This document shows positions 25,607-34,244 of a stretch of 64,000 nt of DNA, in pieces. Where the stretch lies: NCBI RefSeq assembly GCF_035609205.1, contig NZ_CP141184.1, positions 4,967,001-5,031,000 on the forward strand, given 5' to 3'. This stretch comes from Hymenobacter sp. GOD-10R (GTDB lineage Bacteria; Bacteroidota; Bacteroidia; Cytophagales; Hymenobacteraceae). A program made the position numbers and the translations under genes. How positions within the stretch are numbered: position 1 is the first letter of the stretch; each line of letters starts with the position of its first letter. The notes under the pieces were generated by a model that worked only from the letters and a program-made list of their open reading frames with translations, searched no databases and was not told where the DNA came from.

Positions 25607-26431
25607 ATGAATGAGGCGCTTGTTCCGCTGCTTCTGGTCACGCCTATTCTACTCTTGCTCGCCTTGGGCATTGTAGGCTTCGTGATTCGCTACCAGCGCC
25701 GCCTCATGCTCCAGCGCGAAGAGATGCAGTTCATGCAGCAAAAAGGGCAACGTGAAGCCCAGCAGCAGGCGCTTGAAGCTGCACTCCTCGCTCAAGAAGA
25801 CGAGCGCCGCCGAATTGCCGCCGACCTCCACGACGGCGTCGGCACTACCCTAGCTATCGTTAAGCTACACCTAAACGCCCTTCAAAAGCCAGATCTTACC
25901 CAGGAAGCAACTTCACTGCTCGATCAGGCAATCAGCGAGGTGCGTCGCATTTCGCGCAATCTCTTGCCTGTAGCTTTGCAGAAGTTCGGGCTTCCTTTCG
26001 CCCTCGATGCACTAGCCCGCACGGTGCCAGCCGAGGGACCTACACAGCTGGTGCTGGAACAGCGCGGCGCTCCCCGCCGCCTCGACCCTAAGTATGAACT
26101 GATTGCATACCGCGTCGTGCAGGAGCTACTAGGCAATGGCTTGCGCCATGCCCGCGCCTCTACGATTACCATCATCGTAAACTTCCGCCCGTCGCAAGTA
26201 GAATTGCATTATACCGATGACGGAGTCGGCTTCGATTTGGCGGCGGTAGAAACCCAACCCTCCCCCATTACCCGGACTGGTCTAGGGCTTACCAACTTAC
26301 GCAGCCGAGTCGCCCTGCTACAAGGCACTTTTCGTCAGGAATCTGCCATTGGAGCTGGTAGTCAGGTTTGGATTTCGCTGCCGCTTCCGTACCTTACCAC
26401 CGATCAAGCATCTGCCTCTATTATTCCCTAA
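25607..26431 (+). CDS. sensor histidine kinase, HisKA_3/NarX-like, minimal input domain
   Basis: 274 residues. One membrane helix (residues about 7-28), a short Gln-rich coiled coil (35-62), then the HisKA_3 dimerisation domain with ERRRIAADLHDGVG (phospho-acceptor His75) and the HATPase_c domain: N box LLGNGLRHA near 174-182, DDGVGFD 204-210, GLGLTNLRSR near 225. There is no periplasmic or PAS sensory domain, so the signal must come through another protein or the membrane. The two membrane proteins upstream are the obvious candidates. The response regulator starts 9 bases downstream. Confidence 0.93.
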   Translation: MNEALVPLLLVTPILLLLALGIVGFVIRYQRRLMLQREEMQFMQQKGQREAQQQALEAALLAQEDERRRIAADLHDGVGTTLAIVKLHLNALQKPDLTQEATSLLDQAISEVRRISRNLLPVALQKFGLPFALDALARTVPAEGPTQLVLEQRGAPRRLDPKYELIAYRVVQELLGNGLRHARASTITIIVNFRPSQVELHYTDDGVGFDLAAVETQPSPITRTGLGLTNLRSRVALLQGTFRQESAIGAGSQVWISLPLPYLTTDQASASIIP

Positions 26432-26440
26432 TCAGTCTTT

Positions 26441-26854
26441 ATGTCCAATCAACTTGTGCGCATAGCCGTAGTAGACGATCATATCTTATTTCGCAAAGGT
26501 CTTCGGGCGCTACTCAGCGGTTTCCCGGGAATAGAGGTGATCTTTGAGGCAGGTGATGGGCAAGAGTTATTGGAGCGGCTTGATCAAGGCAGTACGCCCG
26601 ACGTTGTGTTAATGGATTTGCAAATGCCGGTGTTGGATGGTTTGCAGACCACCCGTCTGCTCCGCGTACAGTATCCGCACGTGCGCATCATCATTATTTC
26701 CATGCACGACGAGCCTGAGTTGATTGAAAACTTAATGCAGGAAGGCGCTCACGGCTACTTGCTTAAGAATGCTAACCCCGACGAAGTTCGTAACGCTATC
26801 CTGAAGGCTATTGGCCGCAGCCGCAAGTACCCGCTGCTGGCCGAGCTGAACTAA
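26441..26854 (+). CDS. receiver-only response regulator (NarL-type, no DNA-binding domain)
   Basis: 137 residues, one receiver domain: acidic pair VVDDH (Asp12, Asp13), phospho-acceptor in VVLMDLQMP (Asp59), ISMHDE (Ser87) and GYLLKNA (Lys109). The sequence is close to NarL/FixJ receivers, which normally continue through a linker into a LuxR-type HTH. Here it stops after alpha-5 (KAIGRSRKYPLLAELN) and a perfect palindromic terminator follows. No HTH remnant is visible in any frame in the 20 bases before the hairpin, so this looks like a true single-domain protein. Signal output must go to a protein partner or a phosphorelay. Confidence 0.93.
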   Translation: MSNQLVRIAVVDDHILFRKGLRALLSGFPGIEVIFEAGDGQELLERLDQGSTPDVVLMDLQMPVLDGLQTTRLLRVQYPHVRIIIISMHDEPELIENLMQEGAHGYLLKNANPDEVRNAILKAIGRSRKYPLLAELN

Positions 26855-26874
26855 ACCTTCTTATTCATTTATAC

Positions 26875-26910
26875 AAAAAAGGCCGCTCAACATGTTGAGC
26901 GGCCTTTTTT
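26875..26910. terminator. perfect palindromic terminator
   Basis: A 36-base fully symmetric sequence: AAAAAAGGCCGCTCAACA followed by its exact reverse complement, with no unpaired centre. It ends the two-component operon. Confidence 0.9.
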
Positions 26911-26961
26911 GTGGTTTTGGGATGACTATTGTAGTATAATATTTATTCTATATAAAGGCTT

Positions 26962-28368
26962 ATGTCATCTGGTATGCGTTTAAATTTTATTCCCTTTCTC
27001 TTCCTCCTTACTTCACCGCTGCTGCCCGCTTGGGCACAATCTCCCAGTAAATATATTCTCGACCTCAGAGCCGATAAGGCAAAACCTATTGCCTCTGACG
27101 CCCTCTACATAGCGCAGGTAGTTGATCTACGCCTCAACCAGAACAACATCGGTTGGGTGCAGGGTGGTATGTACGAAAATCGCATCCTAGCGAACTTCCG
27201 CCACGACTTCAAGCAAGAGCTCACCAGCTTTGCGCAAGCAGCTAGCCCGCGTAAAGCAAACGCGCAGCCTATCCTGATGTGCGTGCGGGAACTCCAAGTT
27301 GCGGAACATGCCAAACAGACCCAGCAAACCGCAAGCGCAGAGCTAGTTATTGACTATTTGTATCAGCAGAATAATGGCTATCATCTAATAGCGCACACAG
27401 CTGATGCCGTTACTACCAAGAGGCTATACGATATTACCGCTTACCACGAGTACAACCTTACGAAGGTTCTTAATCAAAGCCTTGCGAAGCTGGCGAGCAT
27501 CAACCTAGAGCAAATGGTTGCCACCACACCCACCATGACTTGGGAAGAGGTGCTAGGTAGTGCTATTAGTTCTCAGGCCAGCTACCCGATTATGGTTGAT
27601 AGCTTACTGCGACCGGGCGTTTACTTAACCTTTCAGGAGTTTCGCAACAACGCACCTAGCCTAGCCGGCACAATTGAGGTGGAGCAGGCGCCACTCCAAG
27701 GCAATGGCTGGGCAGCCTCTTACCAAGCCATCCCACACTTGCGCAACGCGGATGGCCGCCGAACTTCCGTTAGCAATAAAGTGTGGGGCTTCTGCGATGG
27801 CAAGCAGTTCTACATCCGGCACGATAGAGCCTATTTCCCGTTGCGGCGGCGAGCCGATGCCTTTACGTTTTTAGGCCTTGCACCACCTGACTGGCATAAC
27901 AATCAGCAACAGGTCGTACCCGCGGGCTCCGGCGCTTTTATGTTCGTTCACGCTGCCCCAAACTTACCCATGGAGTACTCCCTGAACATGGCCACTGGCC
28001 AAGTCAGCGAGTTTGTTCCATCTACAGCGCCGATGGCAGCACCTGCCGATACAACTTCCATTGTCGTATACCGGCGGCCCGATGCGGCCCCCGATCAGGC
28101 CGTTACCATTCTAGTAGATGGCCAAGTAGTAGGCACTTTGCGCGGCAATGAGTACGTGGTGATCCCCTGGACTGACAAGAAGAAAGAGCTAGCGCTAGGT
28201 GCCCGCACGGCCCAGGAAACAACGTACCGATTTCATCCTAACTTCTTGGCGGGCAACTATCTCGACTGCCGCTTGGTTTCGGCAACCCAGACGGCACCTA
28301 GGCTCCGTCTTATGCTGGCCGAAGAAGGCGCAGCCCATGTTGCTGAGCTTACCCCTGCTAAGGAGTAG
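26962..28368 (+). CDS. secreted protein of unknown function
   Basis: 468 residues with a signal peptide (start ATG 26962, or ATG 26974; cleavage after PAWAQ). No lipobox and no T9SS tail are seen. The N-terminal 190 residues have regularly spaced hydrophobic and charged segments (YIAQVVDLRLNQNNIGWVQGG, LNQSLAKLASINLEQM). The centre has PGVYLTFQEFRNNAPS and VWGFCDGKQFYIRHDRAYFPL, a motif pattern seen in several uncharacterised Bacteroidota envelope proteins. The C-terminal 100 residues are beta-rich (TTSIVVYRRPDAAPDQAVTI, VDGQVVGTLRGNEYVVIPW), resembling a DUF2846-type carrier of small lipoproteins. I recognise no enzyme motif. Confidence 0.78.
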   Translation: MSSGMRLNFIPFLFLLTSPLLPAWAQSPSKYILDLRADKAKPIASDALYIAQVVDLRLNQNNIGWVQGGMYENRILANFRHDFKQELTSFAQAASPRKANAQPILMCVRELQVAEHAKQTQQTASAELVIDYLYQQNNGYHLIAHTADAVTTKRLYDITAYHEYNLTKVLNQSLAKLASINLEQMVATTPTMTWEEVLGSAISSQASYPIMVDSLLRPGVYLTFQEFRNNAPSLAGTIEVEQAPLQGNGWAASYQAIPHLRNADGRRTSVSNKVWGFCDGKQFYIRHDRAYFPLRRRADAFTFLGLAPPDWHNNQQQVVPAGSGAFMFVHAAPNLPMEYSLNMATGQVSEFVPSTAPMAAPADTTSIVVYRRPDAAPDQAVTILVDGQVVGTLRGNEYVVIPWTDKKKELALGARTAQETTYRFHPNFLAGNYLDCRLVSATQTAPRLRLMLAEEGAAHVAELTPAKE

Positions 28369-28371
28369 TCC

Positions 28372-28734
28372 CTATCCTAACTCCAGGCTCGGGTCCCAAA
28401 ACAGACGCTTAAATTCCTGCACCTGGTCGTTCTCTACGCGTACACCTTCGGCCTCGAGCGCCTCCTGCATAGCCGTTGGGGTAGCAAAATGCTGACGCCC
28501 GGTGAGCAAGCCTATCCGGTTGATCACGCGGTGGGCAGGTACGGCGGTAGCACCTGTTAGGGGATGAGCCGCCATCATGGCCCACCCAACCATCCGGGCG
28601 CCATTTCGTGCCCCTAGGTAGTGTGCAATAGCGCCGTACGTAGTCACGCGACCGGCCGGGACGAGGCGTACCACATCGTGTACATCTTGGAAAAAATTGC
28701 GGTGAGCTTCGGAGAGTTCTTTGGGAGACTTCAT
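28372..28734 (-). CDS. alkyltransferase-like protein (ATL), MGMT family without catalytic Cys
   Basis: 120 residues from ATG 28734. It contains the C-terminal DNA-binding domain of O6-alkylguanine-DNA alkyltransferase: VVRLVPAGRVTTYGAIAHYLG (helix-turn-helix), GARMVGWAM, and the active-site loop where the usual PCHRVI reads PAHRVINRIGLLTG. With Ala in place of Cys the protein cannot accept an alkyl group. ATL proteins bind O6-alkylguanine, flip it and recruit nucleotide excision repair. Length fits ATLs. It ends 4 bases after the convergent secreted protein gene's stop. Confidence 0.92.
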   Translation of the reverse strand: MKSPKELSEAHRNFFQDVHDVVRLVPAGRVTTYGAIAHYLGARNGARMVGWAMMAAHPLTGATAVPAHRVINRIGLLTGRQHFATPTAMQEALEAEGVRVENDQVQEFKRLFWDPSLELG

Positions 28735-28897
28735 AGACAGAATAACACAAGAAGTATCTGAACAGGTGGGCAAAAACAAGCTCAGCGCTAGCAGAAAAGC
28801 CTTTTATTTATGTAAACCTACTGCAACAGCAGGGCGTAAGAACGGACGTATTGCCTTATTGAGCACTACTTTTTCCACCTATTTCTACCCGACTGCT

Positions 28898-29392
28898 ATG
28901 TCTGACAAACTGGAAACCCTAGAAGACCTGTTCCAAGAACAACTCAAAGATCTGTACAGCGCCGAAAACCAGCTGCTGAAAGCAATGCCAAGCATGGCTA
29001 GCGCAGCCAAAGATCAACGGCTACTGCAAAGCTTCGAACTACACCGCCAAGAAACCGAAAATCAAGTGACACGCCTGGAGCAGATTGCGCAAGAGCGTGG
29101 CTTTGACCTAGGTGGTCATACGTGCCAAGCCATGCAAGGCTTAATAGCGGAAGGGCAAGAAACTATTTCGGAAGATGCTTCGGACGAAGTAAAAGATGCT
29201 GCCCTTATTGCCGCTGCTCAACGCATTGAGCACTACGAAATAGCCGGCTACGGCACGGCGGCCCACTATGCTGAGCGCCTCGGCTATGATACAGCATCTT
29301 CTCTGCTGCGCCAAACGCTTCAGGAAGAGCAAAACACTGACACCAAACTCAATGATCTAGCGAAAAGCTATATCAACCAAAAAGCCATGTAA
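28898..29392 (+). CDS. DUF892/YciE-like ferritin-like protein
   Basis: 164 residues from ATG 28898; the open frame upstream to 28721 has no start with support. It is an all-helical ferritin-like protein of the YciE/DUF892 group: LEDLFQEQLKDLYSAENQLLKAM, SFELHRQETENQVTRLEQI, AAQRIEHYEIAGYGTAAHYAE, TLQEEQNTDTKLNDLAK. Glu and His at the usual four-helix-bundle positions could bind a dimetal centre. Family members are induced by osmotic and stationary-phase stress, and no enzymatic role is established. Single-gene unit, divergent from the ATL gene, with its own terminator. Confidence 0.9.
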   Translation: MSDKLETLEDLFQEQLKDLYSAENQLLKAMPSMASAAKDQRLLQSFELHRQETENQVTRLEQIAQERGFDLGGHTCQAMQGLIAEGQETISEDASDEVKDAALIAAAQRIEHYEIAGYGTAAHYAERLGYDTASSLLRQTLQEEQNTDTKLNDLAKSYINQKAM

Positions 29393-29411
29393 ACGGCTGA
29401 TTGATTCTGTT

Positions 29412-29441
29412 AAAAAAGCCTGCAACCCGCAGGCTTTTTTT
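29412..29441 (+). terminator. terminator after DUF892 gene
   Basis: AAAAAAGCCTGC pairs with GCAGGCTTTTTTT around AACCC. Confidence 0.88.
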
Positions 29442-29726
29442 GTGTCTTAGCAGGTAGAAAATCTATCAAATAATCGCCTTTCTTTAAAACTCACCACCCT
29501 CGAACTATTTCATGTGGTAACACGCTGAAAGCGGCTGCAGTCGCCCCTCGGATTCGTATGTTGTACTCTCCAGAGTATGATGCTGACCAGGAAGTTTTGG
29601 CAAAAAGACCTCCGCGTGAGCACCAGCTTCCTGCGCTACCGAACCCTAGGGTAAAAGCCCGCGTTGTACCATTTCGCCCTTCTGAAAAACTGACCCTTTA
29701 TTAGTTCGGGATTAGCCTCCCTGTTT
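29442..29726. other. intergenic region upstream of the efflux operon
   Basis: About 285 bases with no ORF having family features. It should contain the promoter of the RND operon. I see no obvious operator or regulator gene beside it. Confidence 0.4.
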
Positions 29727-30863
29727 ATGCAAGTCAAAGAACAAGAGCCCGTTGTAGCGGAACCGCGCCCAGGACGCCGGATACTATGGATTGTCATCTC
29801 CCTGGCACTTATTGCGGCCTTGGTGTTTGTCAAGATGCGCTATTTCCCTTCACCTGCCGAGGGTGGTAAGGGCGGCGGCAAAGGCGCTGGTGCCGGTGGC
29901 AAAGGGGGTGCCGGTGGCGCCAATGCTAAAATACCCGTAACGGCATACGTAGTGCAGCCCACCCGCTTGGCCGATGTGGTGGCCGCTACCGGTTCCGTTA
30001 TTGCCGATGAATCGGTGGTAATTCAGAGCGAAATTGCGGGCAAGATTACCAGCCTCAACTTCAAGGAAGGTCAGCCGGTTCGGAAAGGGCAGCTCTTGTT
30101 CACGATTAATGCCGCTGATGTGCAGGCGCAACTGCGTAAACAGGAGTATAACATCAAGCTCTACCAAGACCAGGAGAAGCGCGAGCGGACGCTGTTGGAA
30201 AAGGAGTACATCAGCCGCCAGGAGTACGAGCAGAGTAACAACGCGCTGCTGACTGCCCAGGCCGATTTGCAAGCTTTGCGCGTTACCTTGGATAAGGCTA
30301 ATGTGCGTGCTCCGTTCGATGGCGTGCTAGGGTTGCGCTCTGTCTCGGTGGGAGCGTACGTATCACCGGGCACTTCTATTGTGACTCTGTCGCGCATACA
30401 GCCCGTCAAAGTCGATTTCAGCGTACCGGGCCGCTACGCACAATCAGTGCGTGTCGGTGACCCCATCCGCATCACCGACGAAGCCACGACCAAAGAGTAC
30501 CGCGCCAAAGTATATGCCGTCAACCCGCAGATTGATCCCGCTTCGCGGACGCTAGCCATCCGGGCCGTTTATCCGAACAAGACCCGCGAATTGCGCCCCG
30601 GTGCTTTCGTGCGGGTAAACTTGGAGCTAGGTCAGATTACCGATGCATTGCAGGTTCCGACGGAAGCTGTTATTCCGAACGCTAGTGGCTATACCGTGTT
30701 TAAAGTGAAGGGTGGCAAAGCAGAAGTACAGCCCGTAAAAATTGGTATTCGCTCCGAGCAAGTAATTCAAATCGTCGATGGGCTGGCTGTGGGTGACACC
30801 ATCGTCCGGACCGGCATTTTGCAGGTGAAAGCCGGCAGTCCGGTGAAAGTGCTGCAACAGTAA
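29727..30863 (+). CDS. RND efflux periplasmic adaptor (membrane fusion protein)
   Basis: 378 residues. One N-terminal membrane helix (WIVISLALIAALVFV), then a 20-residue Gly/Lys linker, then the adaptor domains: lipoyl half VIQSEIAGKITSLNFKEGQPVRKGQLL, an alpha-hairpin (residues about 135-185), lipoyl second half VRAPFDGVLGLRSVSVGAYV, a beta-barrel (VDFSVPGRYAQSVRVGDPI) and a membrane-proximal domain ending VLQQ. It links the inner-membrane RND pump to TolC. No lipobox, so it is anchored by its helix. First gene of a three-gene operon. Confidence 0.93.
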   Translation: MQVKEQEPVVAEPRPGRRILWIVISLALIAALVFVKMRYFPSPAEGGKGGGKGAGAGGKGGAGGANAKIPVTAYVVQPTRLADVVAATGSVIADESVVIQSEIAGKITSLNFKEGQPVRKGQLLFTINAADVQAQLRKQEYNIKLYQDQEKRERTLLEKEYISRQEYEQSNNALLTAQADLQALRVTLDKANVRAPFDGVLGLRSVSVGAYVSPGTSIVTLSRIQPVKVDFSVPGRYAQSVRVGDPIRITDEATTKEYRAKVYAVNPQIDPASRTLAIRAVYPNKTRELRPGAFVRVNLELGQITDALQVPTEAVIPNASGYTVFKVKGGKAEVQPVKIGIRSEQVIQIVDGLAVGDTIVRTGILQVKAGSPVKVLQQ

Positions 30864-30983
30864 ACCTAGCTCGTGTGTGGCAATTTAAGTGGTTTGCAGT
30901 AGTCTTCTAATTGTAAGATTGTTGTCACGCTTGCAAGCTTATTTGTTGTCTAACAGCGCTTTATCATCTCTAGCTAACTAATC

Positions 30984-33900
30984 ATGAGCTTATCCTCTAC
31001 TAGCATCAACCGGCCGGTTTTGGCTATCGTGATGAGCATGCTCATTGTGATATTCGGCGTTATCGGCTTTCGGTACCTCGCTATTCGGGAGTACCCCAGC
31101 GTCGATCCGCCCATCATTACGGTACAAACCAGCTATACGGGCGCTTCCGCCGACGTTATTCAATCGCAGATTACGGAGCCGTTGGAAGAAGGCATCAACG
31201 GCATTGCCGGTATCCGCAACCTCTCGTCGACTAGCCGCGATGGTGCTTCGACCATTACGGTAGAGTTCGACCTAGGGGTAGACTTGGAAGCAGCTGCCAA
31301 CGACGTGCGCGACAAAGTGTCGGGCGCCCAGGGCCGCTTGCCGCGCGACGTCGACCCGCCCATCGTAAGCAAGGCCAACGCCGACTCCTCCCCGATCATT
31401 CTGAGCTATCTGAGCAGTTCTTCGCGGACGCTGCTGGAGCTGACCGACTACGCTAACAACGTACTGAAGGAGCGCCTGCAAACCATTCCGGGTGTAAGCG
31501 AAATCCGGGTGTGGGGTGAGCGAAAATACTCCATGCGCCTGTGGCTCGATCCGGTGAAGATGGCTGCTCTTGGCATTTCGCCGGTTGATGTGCAAACATC
31601 CTTGGCCAAGCAAAACGTGGAGCTACCTAGCGGGGCAGTGCAGGGGCAAACGACCCAGCTTTCTCTGCGTACCATGGGCCGCCTCACCACCGTATCAGAC
31701 TTCAACAACCTCATTTTACGCAACGACCCTAGCTCGCAAGTGCGCCTGAGCGACATTGGCTATGCCGAACTTTACCCGGAAAACGACCAGACCATTCTGC
31801 GCCGCAATGGGGTGCCGATGGTGGGCGTCATGGCTATTCCGCAGCCTGGCTCCAACCAGATTGCCATTACGGATGAATTCAACAAGCGCGTCAACCAGTA
31901 CAAAACCGACTTACCGAAGGACCTGACGCTGATCAACGGCTTCGATAACTCTATCTTCATTCGGGCGTCTATCGCGGAGGTGGAGGACACCATCATTGAA
32001 GCCTTCGTGCTGGTAGTACTCGTTATCTTCCTGTTCCTGCGCGACTGGCGCTCGACGTTGATTCCGGTAGTTGCCATCCCGGTTTCTTTGATCGGTATCT
32101 TCTTCGTGATGTACGTGATGGACTTTACCATCAACGTACTCACCCTCCTTGCTATCGTACTCGCCATCAGCCTTGTGGTCGACGATGCTATTGTGGTACT
32201 GGAGAACATTTACAGCCGGATCGAGGAGGGCGAGTCGCCTTTGGAAGCGGCACTGAAAGGCTCCGAGGAAATCTTGATGGCCGTGGTTTCTACCACGGTT
32301 GTGCTAGCGGCGGTGTTCTTGCCGGTGGTATTTCTGTCCGGCATCACTGGGCGCTTGTTCCGCGAATTCGGGATTGTGTTGGCCGGTTCGGTACTGATTT
32401 CGGCCTTTGTGTCACTCACGCTCACCCCGATGATGTGCTCGAAGCTGCTGAAGAAGCAGGAAAAGCACAACTGGTTTTACCGCAAAACAGAACCCTTCTT
32501 CGAGGGGCTCACGAACGGCTATCGGAGTGCGCTGGAAGGCTTTCTGCGCAACCGGTTCCTAGCGTGGGTAATTGTGGCGATGACGGGCGTGGGCATCTGG
32601 TATTTCATGGGCGCGCTGCCTTCCGAGCTAGCTCCTATCGAAGACCGCAACCGCATTAGTATATCGGCTACGGCTCCCGAAGGGGCTTCCTTCGAGTACA
32701 TGGACAGCTTCATTACGCAACTCTACAATGTGGTGCAGGATAGCGCTGGTGCATCCGCCAACAACATCCTGACGGTAACGGCGGCGGGCGGTGGTAGTGG
32801 TGGTGGCAGCGTGAACACCGGTATTGTTCGTGTGTACTTGAAGAACCCCGAACAGCGCAAACGCTCGCAACAGCAGATGGCCGACGCATTAACGGCTAGT
32901 GTGAAACCCCTGACGGGTGCTCGGGTGTCGGTGTCGCAGGAACAAAGTATTGGATCTGGCGGCGGCCGCGGAGGTGGGTTGCCCGTGCAGTTCGTTGTGC
33001 AAACCCAAGACTTTGAGAAGCTAACCGAGATTGTTCCAAAGTTTTTGGATGCCGCGCGCAGCGACAACACCTTTAGCTTCGTTGATGTCGACTTGAAATT
33101 CAACAAGCCGGAGCTTCGCGTGATCATTGACCGCGAAAAGGCGCAGAGCCTAGGAGTATCGGTGCAGGATATTTCGCAGACGCTACAGGCCGGCCTTAGC
33201 GGGCAGCGTTACGGATATTTTATCCGCAATGGCAAGCAGTATCAGATTATTGGGCAGGTAGCGCGCCAAGACCGCAACCAGCCCTTGGATGTACGCACCC
33301 TGAACGTAAAGAGCAGCTCTGGCAAACTCGTGCAGCTCGATAACGTCATTCGGCTAGAAGAAAAAAGCACGCCGCCTCAACTCTACCGCTTCAACCGCTA
33401 TAACTCGGCGACGTTCTCGGCTTCGCTGGCTAAGGGACAGACCCTCGGTGACGGCATCGCCGCCATGCGCGCCATTGCGGACAAGAACCTAGACGACTCG
33501 TTCACCACTTCTCTGGCCGGCACCTCGCGCGACTTTGAGGAAAGCTCCTCGTCGCTGGTCTTTGCCTTTGGCCTAGCTTTGGTGCTGATTTACTTGATTC
33601 TAGCTGCGCAGTTTGAGAGCTTCCGCGACCCTGGCATCATCATGATTACGGTGCCGCTGGCACTATCGGGTGCGCTCCTGAGCTTGTGGTACTTCAACCA
33701 AACGCTCAACCTGTTCTCTCAGATCGGCATCATCATGCTCGTGGGCCTCGTAACGAAAAACGGTATCCTGATCGTGGAATTTGCGAACCAGAGCGTGGAG
33801 AAGGGCGCCGATTACATGACCGGCCTCATCGAAGGCGCCACCGCTCGTTTCCGCCCCATCCTGATGACTAGCCTTTGCGCCGTGCTTGGTATTCTGCCTA

Positions 33901-34088
33901 TCGCGGTAGCCACGGGCGCAGGGGCCCTCGGTCGCCGTGCCATGGGTATTGGGGTAGTAGGCGGCTTGTTCTTCGCAACGGGCCTCACGCTGTTTGTGGT
34001 GCCGGTGATGTACTCCTACTTCGCCACTGCAAAAAAGCACAAGCCTGAACCAGAACCCGAGAAAAAACGAGAAGCCGTACCTGCCTAA
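30984..34088 (+). CDS. RND efflux pump, HAE-1/AcrB family
   Basis: 1034 residues, typical length, in the inner membrane with twelve helices and two large periplasmic loops. Start is ATG 30984 (MSLSSTSINRPVLAIVMSMLI). Family marks include FGVIGFRYLAIREYPSVDPP, the proton relay LAISLVVDDAIVVLENIYSR with its Asp-Asp pair in TM4, and VGLVTKNGILIVEFANQ in TM10. A glycine-rich loop (GGGSGGGSVNTG) and another GGGRGGGLP lie in the periplasmic part. It exports hydrophobic compounds using the proton gradient. Substrates cannot be predicted. Lies 120 bases after the adaptor gene. Confidence 0.95.
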   Translation: MSLSSTSINRPVLAIVMSMLIVIFGVIGFRYLAIREYPSVDPPIITVQTSYTGASADVIQSQITEPLEEGINGIAGIRNLSSTSRDGASTITVEFDLGVDLEAAANDVRDKVSGAQGRLPRDVDPPIVSKANADSSPIILSYLSSSSRTLLELTDYANNVLKERLQTIPGVSEIRVWGERKYSMRLWLDPVKMAALGISPVDVQTSLAKQNVELPSGAVQGQTTQLSLRTMGRLTTVSDFNNLILRNDPSSQVRLSDIGYAELYPENDQTILRRNGVPMVGVMAIPQPGSNQIAITDEFNKRVNQYKTDLPKDLTLINGFDNSIFIRASIAEVEDTIIEAFVLVVLVIFLFLRDWRSTLIPVVAIPVSLIGIFFVMYVMDFTINVLTLLAIVLAISLVVDDAIVVLENIYSRIEEGESPLEAALKGSEEILMAVVSTTVVLAAVFLPVVFLSGITGRLFREFGIVLAGSVLISAFVSLTLTPMMCSKLLKKQEKHNWFYRKTEPFFEGLTNGYRSALEGFLRNRFLAWVIVAMTGVGIWYFMGALPSELAPIEDRNRISISATAPEGASFEYMDSFITQLYNVVQDSAGASANNILTVTAAGGGSGGGSVNTGIVRVYLKNPEQRKRSQQQMADALTASVKPLTGARVSVSQEQSIGSGGGRGGGLPVQFVVQTQDFEKLTEIVPKFLDAARSDNTFSFVDVDLKFNKPELRVIIDREKAQSLGVSVQDISQTLQAGLSGQRYGYFIRNGKQYQIIGQVARQDRNQPLDVRTLNVKSSSGKLVQLDNVIRLEEKSTPPQLYRFNRYNSATFSASLAKGQTLGDGIAAMRAIADKNLDDSFTTSLAGTSRDFEESSSSLVFAFGLALVLIYLILAAQFESFRDPGIIMITVPLALSGALLSLWYFNQTLNLFSQIGIIMLVGLVTKNGILIVEFANQSVEKGADYMTGLIEGATARFRPILMTSLCAVLGILPIAVATGAGALGRRAMGIGVVGGLFFATGLTLFVVPVMYSYFATAKKHKPEPEPEKKREAVPA

Positions 34089-34244
34089 GCTTCTGCCCTG
34101 ATCTAGGGTGTGATCTACCCTAGGTCGGGAGCAGGTGTTGCGCTTCTCTTTTGATAAGTATCATCTTTATAGCGCCGGCTTTCCACAAGGGATAGAACAG
34201 CCGCAGCCAGGCATCCGCCACCCCCCTCCCTACTTACTTTGCTA

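Noticed and set aside
26855..26874. Frameshift or stop truncating an HTH from the response regulator
   Set aside because: Only about 20 bases lie between the stop and a palindromic terminator, and no HTH-like residues are seen there in any frame.
30984..34088. Regulator gene (TetR/MarR/two-component) next to the efflux operon
   Set aside because: None of the neighbouring frames shows regulator features; regulation must come from elsewhere.
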